DNA of 64,000 bases, taken from contig NW_027192208.1 of NCBI RefSeq assembly GCF_041956535.1, positions 444,492 through 508,491 of the forward strand. Direction: 5' to 3'. The stretch comes from Calcarisporiella thermophila CBS 279.70 (Eukaryota > Calcarisporiellomycota). The position numbers were made by a program, and so were the translations under genes. Below, one piece after another: positions 1-11,755 of this stretch. Within the stretch, counting starts at the first letter, position 1, and every line of letters starts with the position of its first letter. The notes beneath the pieces are model-generated. The model searched no databases, was not told where the DNA came from, and saw only the letters and a program-made list of their open reading frames with translations.

Positions 1-14
1 AAGCATACTGGAAA

Positions 15-2370
15 ATGTTGCGAGCCAAAACAGTCCTTGTTCGAGCACCCAATGCAATAAGAAAGCTTTACGGTAAGAAGACCTATTCGGCCAGGTTGAC
101 CCCGGATTTCCCATATCCTCACATGAATTTTCGCCTCTCTGCCTCTATATGGCATCGCAGTCTCACGCCGGCATGTCTCGTTCTCAAAGGCCGAAGAGGT
201 GGAGGTTTTTGTTGATGGGAAGTCGGTCAAAATTGAGCAAGGTGCTGCAGTTATCCAGGCCTGCGAAAAAGCCGGAGTGCCCATCCCGAGATTTTGTTAT
301 CATGGCAAGTTTTTTTTTCCTTCGGCATTGTACATGGATGGTAGTTGATGTTGCTCCTTCTATTTGACATTTTAAGAGAGACTCTCCGTGGCCGGCAATT
401 GTCGTATGTGTCTTGTAGAAGTCGAGAAATCCCCCAAGCCCGTCGCATCTTGTGCATTTCCGGTGATGCCTGGCATGAAGATCAAGACCGACACCCCGCT
501 GGTCCATCGCGCACGGGAGGGAGTGATGGAATTTCTGCTGGCAAATCATCCGCTTGACTGTCCTATCTGTGACCAGGGCGGGGAATGCGATCTGCAGGAT
601 CAGTCTGTGCGCTATGGGTCCGATCGGGGAAGGTTCCGCGAAATCGTCGGGAAGCGCGCCGTGGAGGAGAAGGACTTTGGGCCATTTGTGAAGACGGTGA
701 TGACGCGCTGCATCCACTGCACCCGCTGTGTGCGCTTTGCGAATGAGGTGGCGGGCGCGACCGAATTGGGGACGAGCGGCCGCGGAAACGACATGCAGAT
801 CGGAACCTACGTGGAACAAGCCATTGACTCGGAGATGAGCGGGAACATCATCGACCTTTGCCCGGTGGGCGCGTTGACCTCCAAGCCCTATGCATTCACC
901 TCTCGACCCTGGGAGCTGAACAAGACCGAGACGGTGGATGTGATGGACGCGATCGGGAGCAATATCCGGGTGGACTCTCGCGGTGTGGAGGTTATGCGGG
1001 TGGTCCCCCGCCTGAACGACGAGCTGAACGAGGAGTGGATCTCGGACAAGACGCGGTTCGCCTACGATGGCCTGAAGCGGCAGCGCCTCAACATGCCCCT
1101 TGCTCGGCAAGGCGGCCAGTTTGTGCCAGTGAGTTGGGAGCAGGCCCTCCAGCTCGCGGCGGAGAAGGCCCATGCCGCCAAGGGCAACGAAATCAAGGCA
1201 ATCGCGGGGCATCTGGCCGATGTGGAGAGCATGCTTGCGCTGAAGGATCTGCTGAATCGCCTCGGCTCGGAAAACTTGGCCCTCGATCAGCCGCTCGGGG
1301 ACAAGCCCCCCGCCCATGGCGTCGATTTCCGTAGCAACTACACCCTGAGCACCACGCTCGCGCGAGTCGAGGATGCGGACGCGGTGCTGCTGGTGGGAAC
1401 CAACCCTCGCCACGAGGGTCCCATTCTGAATGCGCGCCTTCGTAAAGGATACCTGCACACCGGCGCCGACTTGGCCCTGGTGGGGACCCCCGTCGACTTG
1501 ACCTACGAGTACGCCCATGTTGGGGAGCGCAGCCGAGCCGTGGAGGAGGTGCTTGAGGGGGGTCAGCATCCATTTTCCAAGCGACTGGCGGAGGCGACCC
1601 ATCCGATGATCATCGTGGGGAGCGGCGTGATGGAGACCCCGGACGCCCCCTATGTCCTCTCGAGGCTTGCGGAGTACGTCGATAAGCATCGAGCACGCTT
1701 CATTCGGGATGACTGGCGAGGATTTAATGTGTTCCAGCGAGCCGCGGCGCGCACGGGTGCCTATGACCTGGGCTTTGTCGCCTCGAAGGAGGCGGAGGGT
1801 GTGGACGCCAAATTTGTGTATCTGCTGAATGCGGACGAGATATCCGGCAAGGAGCTACCGAAGGAGGCCTTTGTTGTGTACCAAGGCCACCATGGCGATA
1901 CTGGGGCACAGTATGCCGACCTGATCTTTCCCGGCACCGCTTACACCGAGAAGAATGCAACCTACGTCAACACGGAGGGGCGCACCCAGCTGACCAGAGC
2001 GGCAGTGTCGCCTCCAGGAGCCTCCCGCGAGGATTGGAAAATAATTAGAGCATTCTCTGAGGTGGTGGGAGCGACGCTTCCCTACGACGACATCTACAGC
2101 TTGCGTGAGCGGATGGGAGAGATTGCACCGCACTTGGTGCACTACGGCGTAGTGGAGCCGAGCGCGGTCGCCGAGCTGGCCGTGAAATCGCTGGTGAAGG
2201 AGGGGGTGAAGGCAGAGGACATCGCGTTTCGGCCGGTCATCGAGGACTTTTATCTGACGGATCCGATCTCGCGCACCTCTTCGAACATGGCCAAGGGCTC
2301 GGCCTACTTCACCAAACGGACCGCCAAAGTGGGGGAGGACGCCGGAGACGAGGTGCGAATTGCCGTTTAG
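15..2370 (+). CDS. NDUFS1: NADH:ubiquinone oxidoreductase 75 kDa subunit (complex I, NDUFS1/nuo-78)
   Basis: Exons 15-72, 161-304 and 377-2370; all phases join in frame (about 731 aa). The protein is the largest subunit of the peripheral arm of mitochondrial complex I and carries Fe-S clusters on the path from FMN to quinone. The first ~20 residues are basic and lack acids, as in a mitochondrial presequence. A 2Fe-2S ferredoxin domain follows: [15 protein letters not shown] is created across the second splice junction. Next come the H/C cluster motifs [21 protein letters not shown] and CPVGAL, then a molybdopterin-oxidoreductase-like domain. Length is normal for the family. The start is the first ATG, 14 bp from the window edge, so the promoter is outside. 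Intron 2 has a GC donor (GCAAGT at 305). The third exon is strongly GC-rich. Confidence 0.96.
305..376 (+). other. GC-AG intron in the complex I 75 kDa gene
   Basis: Splicing from GCAAGT at 305 to AG at 375-376 joins CAT-G to AG-AGA and restores the conserved H-E-R-L-S-V-A-G of the ferredoxin domain. Reading through from the exon instead breaks this motif. GC donors are a known minor class. The rest of the donor (CAAGT) is close to consensus. Confidence 0.85.
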
Positions 2371-2998
2371 ATTTTTTTTTTTTTTGCACTCAGACCCGCA
2401 CATACAACCTGTTGTAATATTTCATGGCTCGGGTTTTCTCAAGCCCTTTGTTGATTCACTGCCACCCTGTTGCCCTCCCCACTCCCCCACGCCTTGCCCC
2501 CATTTCTCTTTTGTTTAAAACCAAAATTCAACCCTCGAGGGATGGATGCCCATATATTACTGCAATGGGTTTTCTTGCTAAATAGATGTTTTTCGTACTT
2601 TATTTTGATCCTCTTAGTTTAATAGGGCAAATGATGTCAAGACACTTGTGTGCACAAAAGCTCCAAAGGAGGGCCTCTTCTAAACCACGAAAATTTGCCT
2701 ATTGAAATCTCAGAAAACCCAGCGGCTACTGGGCGCAAGTATCGTGTGCTATTCCTTAGAAGCATGCTTCAACACTTGGCGTGTGCAATGCTCTAGACCT
2801 TTTTGCTCCAAATAAGCCTCGCTCGAATCTCCCCCTCCTTCTGGGTGTCTTGAACGGGGGAGGTTGCCTAATGCCAAACCTCTCGTCTTCGCTCATTATA
2901 ATGAAATTCTTGAGCGCCAAGCCACAATCCAGGCCAATTGGTTTTCAACGCGTCTATGGCCTCGCTAATCCCTTATTAACTGTACATTCAATGAGACC
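2371..2998. other. Intergenic region between complex I gene and TLG2
   Basis: Holds the 3' end of the complex I gene (a T-run follows the stop) and the 5' region of the syntaxin gene. A palindromic CCAATTGG lies near 2934, about 60 bp upstream of the syntaxin start, and could be a CCAAT element. No coding segment is supported. Confidence 0.6.
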
Positions 2999-4159
2999 AT
3001 GGCAACAAGAAATCGCACCATTCTATTCCTCCAGTACCGCAACTCCCTCTCTCGGCCAACGAAGAGTACCCATGTTACAGCCCCAAACGCTAGCACGGTC
3101 TCGCTTGAAGAACAGGCGGGGCTCATGGAGAGCAGCGATCATGTAATAGAGCTCTCGATTCTGCCGCCGCGGTGGGTGGACATTGTCGACGAGGTCAACG
3201 ATGATATCAAGGGAATTGAAAGTGATAGTGAGTAGCAGTTCTTTTTCCCCCCTCTAAACCAGATCGCTTGGATGGGTCGGAATCTGATCGTATGTGTGCG
3301 ATGGATAGTTACCCAGCTTGACCAGATGCATGCAAAGCATTTATTACCAGGCTTCGATGACAGTACATCCGATGAGATTGCCATTGAGCGCCTCACCGAT
3401 GCCATCACAAGGGTAAGAGCCTTGCTTTTTATCGACCACACTTTCTGGGCTAGTCTCTCATTGTTAAAACCCTATATATTTTCCCTCAGCAATTTCACAC
3501 GACCCAGAACAAAATTAAGCGGATTTTCCAGGAGGCCCGATCTGTACCAGGCGCATCGGCCAATGAGGACGCCCTTGCCCGCAATGTTCAGATGGCACTA
3601 GCTTCCCGGCTCCAGGATGTCTCCTCACGCTTCCGCAAGAAGCAGTCGGCCTACATGCAGCGTATGCGTGGACGGGTCTCCCGCAATAAGGACTACCTTA
3701 GCTTCACAGAATCTGGGGGCGACACCTCCGAGATGCTTCTGGAAGACGAGGAGGGGCATGAGGATGGGTTCACACAGTCTCAGCTTGAGCTGGTGGAATC
3801 CTCCAATCAAGCCATCACCCAGCGGTCGCACGAAATCGAGCAGATTGCAAAATCGATCTCGGAGGTGGCAGAAATCTTCCGGGAGCTGCAGACCATGGTC
3901 ATCGATCAGGGGACATTGCTCGACCGAATCGACTACAATGTGGAGATGGTGTCTACCCATGTCAAGGAAGCATCGAAGGAACTCGATCAGGTAATTCGGA
4001 TCCGCATCCCCTCTTTTGCATAGCATCGCTTGCTCATCCTGCTTGGACTTGTAGGGCGCACTATACCAGAAGCGAGCACGGAAGCGGCAGATCATGCTGC
4101 TGCTGATCCTCCTAATCATCGGGCTGATCATCGTGCTGCTGTTCAAGCCACGGCGATAG
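2999..4159 (+). CDS. TLG2: Tlg2 / syntaxin-16-type Qa-SNARE
   Basis: Exons 2999-3227, 3309-3412, 3490-3990 and 4055-4159 (about 312 aa). This is the t-SNARE of the trans-Golgi network and early endosome. The N-terminus has the syntaxin-16 style start (M-A-T-R-N-R-T), followed by L-P-P-R-W-V-D-I-V-D-E near residue 55. The SNARE helix has its zero-layer Gln in V-I-D-Q-G-T-L-L-D-R-I-D-Y-N. The last exon encodes Y-Q-K-R-A-R-K-R and one hydrophobic tail anchor ending K-P-R-R. The stop two residues after the anchor region fits a cytosol-facing tail-anchored protein, which would be a client of the GET3 pathway also encoded in this window. All four exons are needed; the anchor lies entirely in exon 4. 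Confidence 0.95.
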
Positions 4160-4789
4160 CCGGCACTTCCCCTTCCCATCCACTTTGTTTTGGTGACGTT
4201 CTTATTGTTCATATTGCTTGTTTTCCTCCTCCCGATTGTACTTTTGCCTCGTTTTTATTATCTTCTGCTTTTGACGCGTTTTTTGTTTGGATTCGGAAAA
4301 GTAAAAAGGCACAGCGACTCGAAGGGCATAGAAGAGCTGCACTGTTATTTTATCTTACTTAATATATTTTTATTTGATATACCACCAATGACAACTGAGG
4401 GAGGGTGGAGAAGGAAAGGAGAGGAGAAGGGGGGAAGGAGGGGAGGCACGCCAAGGAGGGGAAGGGAGGGGAGGGGAGGGGAGGGGAGAGGGTGTATATC
4501 ATGCTGCATAAAATCACATCGGTAATAAAAATTGAAATATTCCACACACATGGATAAAACAGCTATCCAAATAGATAAACACAAATAAAGATAAGAGGGA
4601 AAGTATAACTAATGACGGTGGGAAGCCTGTCAAAGGCACTTGCATACGAAAACAATAACAAGCAAGGGATTGGGAGGGGGTCGCCAGTGTCGTTGAAGAA
4701 TGATAACAATAAGAATAGAGTTGCTAAGATCCATTATGGGGGGGATTGACTACTTTTGACGTGGATTAGGGGGGGGTGAGGGTGCCGCG
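4160..4789. other. Convergent 3' intergenic region with G-rich tract
   Basis: Separates the convergent TLG2 and septin stop codons. It contains a long purine-only G-rich tract (4397-4492, listed separately) and AT-rich flanks that probably hold both polyadenylation regions. No coding segment is supported. Confidence 0.6.
4397..4492 (+). repeat. Polypurine G-rich tract with GGGGA repeats
   Basis: Nearly 100 nt of almost pure purine on the + strand, broken only by a few pyrimidines. It ends in an iterated GGGGA array (about 4464-4492) with at least five closely spaced runs of three or more G. Such arrays can form G-quadruplex or triplex structures. It lies between two convergent genes. Confidence 0.85.
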
Positions 4790-5992
4790 CTATACGGACG
4801 CTAGATTTTCGATTAGGCGCTGCCGCTCCTCCTTGGACAGCCCAAGGGAAGCTTTGCGGGCAAGCAGTCTCTCGGTGCGATACCTCTCGTAGTAGGCGCG
4901 CTGGGTTTTGAGTTTGAGGTCCTGGCGGTGCGAGGAGAGAAGGACGGAGCGCAGCACCGAGAGATCGCAGTGGCTAGGCTCGAGGCAGCTGATGAAGCCC
5001 CATGGGTATTGGCGGCCAAGCATCCCGCCCGTCTCGGCCGAAAAGACCGTGAAGGGGCACAGGCGCTGGAGCTCCCGATTCTCCTCGTCCAGCTCGGAAT
5101 CCATGTCCTCGTCTAAATCCTCCATGTCCCGTCGCCGGTGCTCCACGTCGGGAACCTGCTCGCCAACTGCACCGCCGGGCTTCCTCGAGGCCATATAAAG
5201 CAGCTCGGCCTCCTCAGCATGGAACTTGAAGACAGGGAGGCGTAGTCGCTGGATATCCGCCCGCACGCGCCGCTTGATAGCGTTTGCCTGTGAGAGGGTA
5301 AGCGTGTCCGATTTGGCGATCACCACCATGACATTGGTGCGTTTCCCAATCCATCGAATTGCACGGATGTCATTCTCGGTGAGTCCACGGTTTTGGGGAT
5401 CGATGAAGTAGAGGCAGGTGTGGATTTGGGTGTCGAATGCTTTGGGATTGCGTCTAATTTTGGTTTCCTAATGAAAATGACACAGTACAACGAATGGTTA
5501 GAAGCTGGGACCCATTGCAACGCTCCATTGCGTTACAGAGAAAAAAGGAACATCAAGATGTACCTCGGCAAGGGTAATGTCGAATTGCGTCTCCACATAC
5601 CGCACCAAATCCACCACTTGGTGTTCGAGGCGCCAATCCATGACCAACCCGGGAGTGTCAATAAATCGAATGTGGATTCTCTCTCTCTCCTCCAAGATGT
5701 CGTAGCCTGTGGCAACAAATTCGACGGTGGGGGCGGGATCCTCATTCCACTCCATCAGGTGCTCTAGCTTGGTTGCATCAATGCTGTGCTCGGATGCACT
5801 GGGATTGGTGGCGGTGGATGCGGTGGTGCTGCTTGTTGTGGAATTGGTGGATGAGACGGAGGATGTTCCGCGCGCTAGACAAAGCGTCTGGCAAAAGGAC
5901 CGGATGAAGGAGGTTTTGCCCACTCCACTAGGGCCGCACACCATGATGTTCAGCTGGGATGTGGTGTTTCTGCGCCTGAAATGAGGAGACAT
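4790..5992 (-). CDS. Septin GTPase
   Basis: Exons (minus) 5992-5564 and 5467-4790; 368 aa. Septins are membrane-associated GTP-binding proteins that polymerise into filaments at sites of division and polarised growth. The P-loop G-P-S-G-V-G-K-T-S is near residue 20, the G3 motif D-T-P-G near 110 and the G4 motif A-K-S-D near 190. The septin unique element follows in the second half. The C-terminus has the usual Y-Y-E-R-Y-R-T-E-R-L block but stops soon after, so the long coiled coil found in Cdc3/Cdc12-type septins is absent. That makes a Cdc10-like short septin plausible, but I cannot assign the subgroup. A Ser/Thr-rich insert (residues about 45-65) follows the P-loop region. Confidence 0.93.
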
Positions 5993-8334
5993 TTTCTAAC
6001 AAGGCGAATGCCGACTGGATGGGGGGGGGGGGTGGATGGAATCCGGGCAGAGATAAGAGCAAGGTCAATGGCGGTGAAGGAGAAGATGAAGGAGAGTCAG
6101 TCTAATGGAGCTTTGTGGAAATGGGTTGCGCGGATTCTGGAATTCTTGGACAACGAAAGCTGAGAAAAGAATCTCCAAACAGCGACAAAAAAATTATGAA
6201 ATTAATTAAAAATAATTCGGAACAGACAGGGGAAAGGAAAAAGGGGATGCAATGCGGCAGACGTGACACAACAGGTTTAACGGGTGGCTTTTTTCCCCCT
6301 CACCAACGGCAGGCGGGCGAATCGATTAGCAAGAATGGAGATTAGGCGCTGCTGGCCGCCCCTCTCTCCTCCTCCCCCTCCTCTCTCCTCTTGTCCGGCC
6401 TGCATCTGCGACTTGGGCGCTACTGCAGCTTGTCAAACCTGGCCGAAGGGGCTCCTCTAGGTTAGAATTCGATTGATCGAGGGCCCTGTGCAACTGCCAT
6501 TCGCTGCCAAGACGCAAACCCCCCCGCCAATGAAGTCCCTATGATTAGCAAATCGATAAGGTCAGCAAACAAGGCATAAGTGGCTTGGCAAGACTTGCTG
6601 AACCGGTTAGGGGGCGGAGTCGCGCCGACAAGGATGACAGCACACATCACATCTTCGGCGTTACGAAAGCCATGGGCTATAGCATTGGGACAGAATCCGA
6701 CTCGGCTGCGTACGTCCTGAAGTTTCGCTCGAGCCAATTCGCTTTTCAAACGACTTCGTGCTTGTGTCTGGAATTCTTCGAGTTTGGCAATACACCCCAT
6801 TGCTTCAGCATGTTTGAGCTAGATCATCCAGACTTCTACTTCTAGATAAATCAACTGACCGTCCAACGGCTTATCACATCAGACCGAATAGGAGCAAGTA
6901 AGAGCTAAAATTCTTTTTCGCGTCATTCCTTAAACGATGTATTGTTGCCACTTGCCACTTTTCCAATTCAGCCCCTTGTTAGGTGTTCCCAAAAAGAGAT
7001 TTACTGTACAACTGCTTAATAAATACTATGAAATATTTTGCTGTGTTGCAAGGACAGCCTCTTACAAGCCGTCTTTGTAATGCGCCAATACCTTTGGTCT
7101 AACTTTGATTCCTTTTGGCTCAGTGTTTTGTTATGACCAGCGTAGATTTTGGGTCGAGAAATGAATCATTGGATAAGGCTTTTAACCATGTCTGGGCTTG
7201 GGTCGCTCCTCGTCTATGTTCTTATCACATATCTCCCCTCTAAACGACGAAAATGCACTGACAAGTCCAAGTTATACTGCTACTCGAACCCATCCAGCAT
7301 TCAATCAAGACTCCTTCTTTCGTTTACCATTTCACCACCATGCTGACCTTCCAAGCTCTATTTTTAAATCCCCTTCATCACTCCCTACCCTCCTGCTGGG
7401 TTTACTGCAGCCACTACAATATTTTCGTCCTATCATATTCTGTCGCATATGCGCCCCCTCCTGTCGAGCCACACATTAACCATCCTTAAATAATATTAGC
7501 TTGAGGCTGATGTTTTGGTGGTGCTTGTCCTGGATAGTTCCTCGTTTCCAACTCTACTTCTGTCACCCATTTGGCCGAGGGTTATGAAGGATAAACCAAT
7601 AGGCTAAATGGGCATTGGTAGTGGCACTAGGCTCAACCCCTCATTATCGCAGAATTCGGAGCGAATGATGCGTTTGTCGATGTCCGGCTCTAGCACAGAA
7701 TGGCGCTAGATCCCCAGGAAGAATCTCACTCAATTGAATGGCATATCCATCGAAGCAATCTACCCTTCCTACTGCCTACTTAAATTATTCGGTATATTTC
7801 CGGCCTCCAGAGGCCCATGGCTATTTTGTACCTCAGCCAACAGGTAGATTCTTGGTTTGATAACTCTGTATTCATAGAGTTAATACAGCGGTACTGTGCC
7901 GAAGTTTGGCCAGTGCATATAGATCACCACTAGTTTCTCAGATGATATTGAATAATTAAATCTTATGAAATGCAAAATGGGCTGGATAAATTTTGGAAGC
8001 TTTTTTCATGTTCACTTTAGAAACGCCTTGGCTGGCCCCCTCCGTTTTTTGCAACCGTATGTAGCATATCAACTGTACAAACGAATCGAACATGAAAAGT
8101 GCGAGCAGAGGAGCTTACCAGGTCCAGTTGGTGGGACCCAAAAGTTAACAAATGCATTGCTTTGAAATAGGACCAAATATAGAATTACACATAATATATA
8201 TTCGCACAACATGCATATATTCACACAATATAAATAGATAAATAGAGTTTTCCAATGGGAACAGCCTGGTTCCCTCTTGTAAAACTGGATTATCCCTCCG
8301 ATGTCCTTGTTTCCGTGTTGCATCCGCTCCTAAT
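5993..8334. other. Gene-poor region of about 2.3 kb
   Basis: It starts with the septin 5' region, including a run of 12 G at 6021-6032. From about 6350 to 6850 there are overlapping open frames on both strands, of which the minus frame 6800-6462 (112 codons) is the most protein-like. I do not recognise it: no family motif, no clear splice partners. From 6900 to 8330 only short frames occur and nothing coding is supported; the last part is 3' flank of the tricalbin gene. Confidence 0.5.
6462..6800 (-). other. Unrecognised open frame, possibly a remnant
   Basis: An uninterrupted minus-strand frame of 112 codons in an otherwise gene-empty stretch. The predicted peptide starts with a charged helical segment (about residues 1-30), then a mixed region with a hydrophobic patch near residue 80. 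There is no signal peptide, no domain I recognise, and flanking sequence carries stops in all frames. It may be a chance frame, a decayed gene or an exon of an unrecognised gene. Low confidence. Confidence 0.2.
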
Positions 8335-11300
8335 TTACCGTACCTCGACCTTCACTCTCACTTTTCCCTCAGCTCCGTCTCGAAGCGGTACCCATATATC
8401 CGCTCGCTGGTCCGAGTTTGACACTAACTCCTGTATATTTATCTCGCATTTCCCAAGGGGGTCATCACTCCCGAGCGTGTTGTGGTCCAGCACATGGAGT
8501 GCCAGGGATGTATCCTCTTGCATTTGGAGGTCGAATGTTTCGTCCCTGAAGAAATTGCTAGTTAGTTGCAATATCGAAAATACTTAGAGATATATCTGTA
8601 TATACCAGTGAGGTGTGAGTGTTTTTTTTAGGTATTTCGTCTTATACACTTGCTTGCCACCGACATAGGCCTTCACGTATGGGTCCGAGGACCCGTTTTT
8701 GTCGGCACCTATCAAATCTTTCGCCTCTGCAAGCGTCACGATTAACTTTTTACCCCTCAGCGTTGGTGGCGATGGCGCGGCGGTTTTATGAAGTGTACCG
8801 TTCGTGGTTGGGGTAGCAGTAGGGGCCTTGGTGGGAGGACTTGATTGAAATGTGGGTGTGGATTCCGCTGGAGGGGAAGTGGCAGGAGGAGTAAGGTCGG
8901 ATGCTTGCGCATTACTAGCGGCGGCACCCGCATCTTTAGCGGGTGGAGTGGGGGGAAGGGCTTTGACGGCTTGGGCTGCCGCAAAATCTCTGGACGCGAT
9001 CGGCGTTTCTTCCTCTGCATTCTCCTCTTTTGCTTGGGAATTTGGCATGTTTTCCACTTTAGCTGCCTGGGGCTGCAGATACTTCTCTCCGTTCACAATA
9101 AATACCGGTCGCCATTTTGAGCTCACTCGGATCTTTCCCCTCACCCCCTCCCCAATTCCTAGCCACCCCTTCTCCTGCACATTTTCCTCCTCGTTTTCCC
9201 TCTCAACCTGGTCCAGAAACTCGTCTAAGCCGCAAGTCCATTGGCCAATCACCTCGTCCTCCATGATCCCTTCGTCCATCAGCGTAACGCTCACAAGGGC
9301 TCGTTCTCTGTCGAGTATTAGCATTTCGTGTGTGTGCTCCCACGAGGGTGCCATTGTGTGTTTGCGTGGTTTGGTTCGCGAGACCTCCGTCCCATTCACA
9401 CGCATAACTGCATATGTGTTGTAGGCCCGCGAGAGGCCTTTCGCCTGGTGTAATGTCAGCCGGAAGATGCCCGTATTGGAGGGCGGGGTCGGCTCTATCT
9501 CGCCGTTCTCTAGCTCTCGCGGCTGGAAAACAGGGAAATACCCAAGATCGATAAGGAGGTCGCCGTACTGTTTTCCCTCCTTTTCCACAGGCAGATTGCT
9601 ATCCAATAATCGGATGGAAATGTTATTACGAGATTAAATGAAATAAAATAGCCAGTGATACTGGGAAACGGGAGGCCTTTTCTCCTCAACGAAAATGGAG
9701 GTCAGCAACGTGGAAGATAATACTTACAGTGCCCGCAATCCCAACCCCTCTAAACCCGATAAATCTACTTCGCTGGTCCCAATACGCACATCTTTGCCGG
9801 GGTTTTTGTCCCACACCTCTAAGCTCATCCGACCCCCCAGGGACGCCATAAGGAAAAATTGGGTCTCGTTCCAGAACGGGTTGGTGGTATCCTTTTTCGT
9901 CTCGCTCCGCCACACCTCCTGCCCCCCCAGCATAAACTTCACGTATGGATCGGATTTGCCAAACAACTCCATATTTTTGAGCCGATGGCAGTTGCGCAGG
10001 GTGACCTGTAGGACCCCTCGTGTAGTATCATGGGAAGGGTTTAGTATAGATTCGATGTCGAGGGTGAAGACATTGGGTGAATACATCATTGGTCCAAGCG
10101 TAGCGTGCATCTGGTGATCTATGAAGCTGGCCAGCCCGGGCATGTTCGCCACATCAAACCCGAACGTCTCGCCCCCAATCGGCTTCAACTTGAAGTCAAT
10201 TTTGGGCCGCTCGTCAAAGCTGAGCGAGAAAGTCTTTATGTGAGGAAATGCCCCCGTGAAACTCAGCTTGACCTTGGCGTTGCCGCGGAATGAAATGTCC
10301 TCCACAAGAATAGGCATCCCTGCCCCGACTACGCCCTTGCCCACCCGGACATTGAGCACGATTTTAGGAGGTACTTTTTGGTGCTGCCCGTGGTCGAGCG
10401 AGCCGTCTTCCCTGGATGTAAACACGACTTTCCAGTCCATCAGCTACCAATTATTAAAGTGATTGCGTCATTTCGATGCAGATAAGGAGAATGCTCGCGC
10501 TAGAGTTCCAAGAGAATCTTACCACTTCATTTAGATTGGTGTGGGGATAGGTCTTGACCGCTTCGATCCGAGGGGCGGTCGTCCCTAGGGTAAACGTGGA
10601 GAGCCTCAGTGAGTCGATAAATCCCGGGGCTGAGTCCGCCAGGATCTGATCCACAATGGAGACAACAATGCCGCTGAGGACGGGCTCGTATATCAGCCAA
10701 AATCGATCCAGGAAAGCGTTCAGCCAGTCGGCGCTCTCGCTCTCGGATTCGAGAGACTGGCGAGACAGTTCTCGTGAAAGTTCATCACGAAAATTTCGGC
10801 GCAATCTCTGTACATGCACCGAATAGTACGCAACTAAGTGAAGATTCCGTCAATGTGTTTGCCTAACGAATGACATCCTTAAAGTATCCGATCGAATAGA
10901 GGAACACTTACAACAAAATGCAGCTATGAGAAAACATGCTAGAATACCTCCGCCATAGATCACCAAAAAATGCGATGCCAGCACCGCGACTAATATGTAG
11001 GCACTGTTTTCCAGCACGTCCAGAAAGTACAGCTCTCTTGTCAAGTGAGACAACATGTTTTGCTTGTAGAGAGCTCGCTTATCCCCAGCATCCTTGCTGT
11101 TGACATCATCCCCGGTGGGCATCATACAACGCCATCCAATTTTCTGACCTTTCTTTACATGCTTTTTCTCTTTCTTCTTTGACTCCATCTTTATCGATTT
11201 GTGTTTACATTTTTCCGCACTGGCATTTAACACTCTTTTCACTACCTCTGCATCGCGACTTCCCAATTCCGTCCCCACGCCGCCATGCGCTAAAACCCCA

Positions 11301-11443
11301 GTGGTAGTACCCGCACCAGCAGGGGCATGCATCTCTGCCTGGGCGGCTTTTTTATCCGGGCTTGCATCCGGATCGAATGAGTGTACAGGAGCAGCTCCAG
11401 CAGCAGATTCAAGGACAACTTTGTTAGCCTCCTGGGATTCCAT
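8335..11443 (-). CDS. Tricalbin / extended synaptotagmin (ER-plasma membrane tether)
   Basis: Exons (minus) 11443-10912, 10833-10523, 10443-9728, 9598-8606 and 8545-8335; 920 aa. Tricalbins are ER-anchored lipid-transfer proteins at ER-plasma-membrane contacts. The order is an acidic/Lys-rich N-terminus, a hydrophobic hairpin (about 150-180, continuing F-A-Y-Y across the first splice), an SMP lipid-binding domain (about 195-395; W-L-N-A-F-L and V-M/L-M-D-W-K landmarks), then three C2 domains (about 405-505, 560-690 and 803-920). A low-complexity Pro/Ala/Thr linker separates C2-2 from C2-3. C2-3 has the Asp ladder expected for Ca2+ binding (A-D-K-N-G-S-S-D-P-Y and L-D-H-N). Shorter than yeast Tcb proteins (about 1,200 aa). 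The last splice restores H-W-D-E-T-F in C2-3. Confidence 0.94.
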
Positions 11444-11755
11444 TTGTGCAAGCGCTGTGATGAATGGCAGCTAAACTAGATGAATAAGTAAAGGATCGCG
11501 TTTCAATGGAAGATTCTAATTCGATAGAACAAAATGCGCCCAAAAATATGAAGGGGTGGCAAAGTGATAATTAGATTCTTATCGGATCCGTTAATTATTT
11601 GCTTCGATCTCCGATCAGTGCTTAGGGAAATTTACGTTGTTCAACTTTAGTTTTTGATTAGGTTTGGGCAGAGTAGCAGAGAGGGGGTAAGATAAAAAAA
11701 CGACTTTTATACAAAATACATTTATCGAAAAGGCATTATAGTCTCGTATTAACAA
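11444..11755. other. Intergenic, tricalbin 5' flank / mannosyltransferase 3' flank
   Basis: 312 bp between two tandem minus-strand genes. No ORF, repeat or recognisable regulatory motif is supported. Confidence 0.5.

Noticed and set aside
184-1689. 501-codon open frame on the minus strand opposite the complex I gene
   Set aside because: It is a shadow of GC-rich codons of the real plus-strand gene; no motif, and the plus frame has all complex I signatures.
2781-3146. Plus-strand frame of 121 codons before TLG2
   Set aside because: It overlaps the first TLG2 exon in another frame and has no motif; the SNARE reading is clearly correct.
7149-7479. Two overlapping plus frames in the 6-8 kb gap
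   Set aside because: Short, low-complexity Ser/Pro peptides with no motif or splice context.
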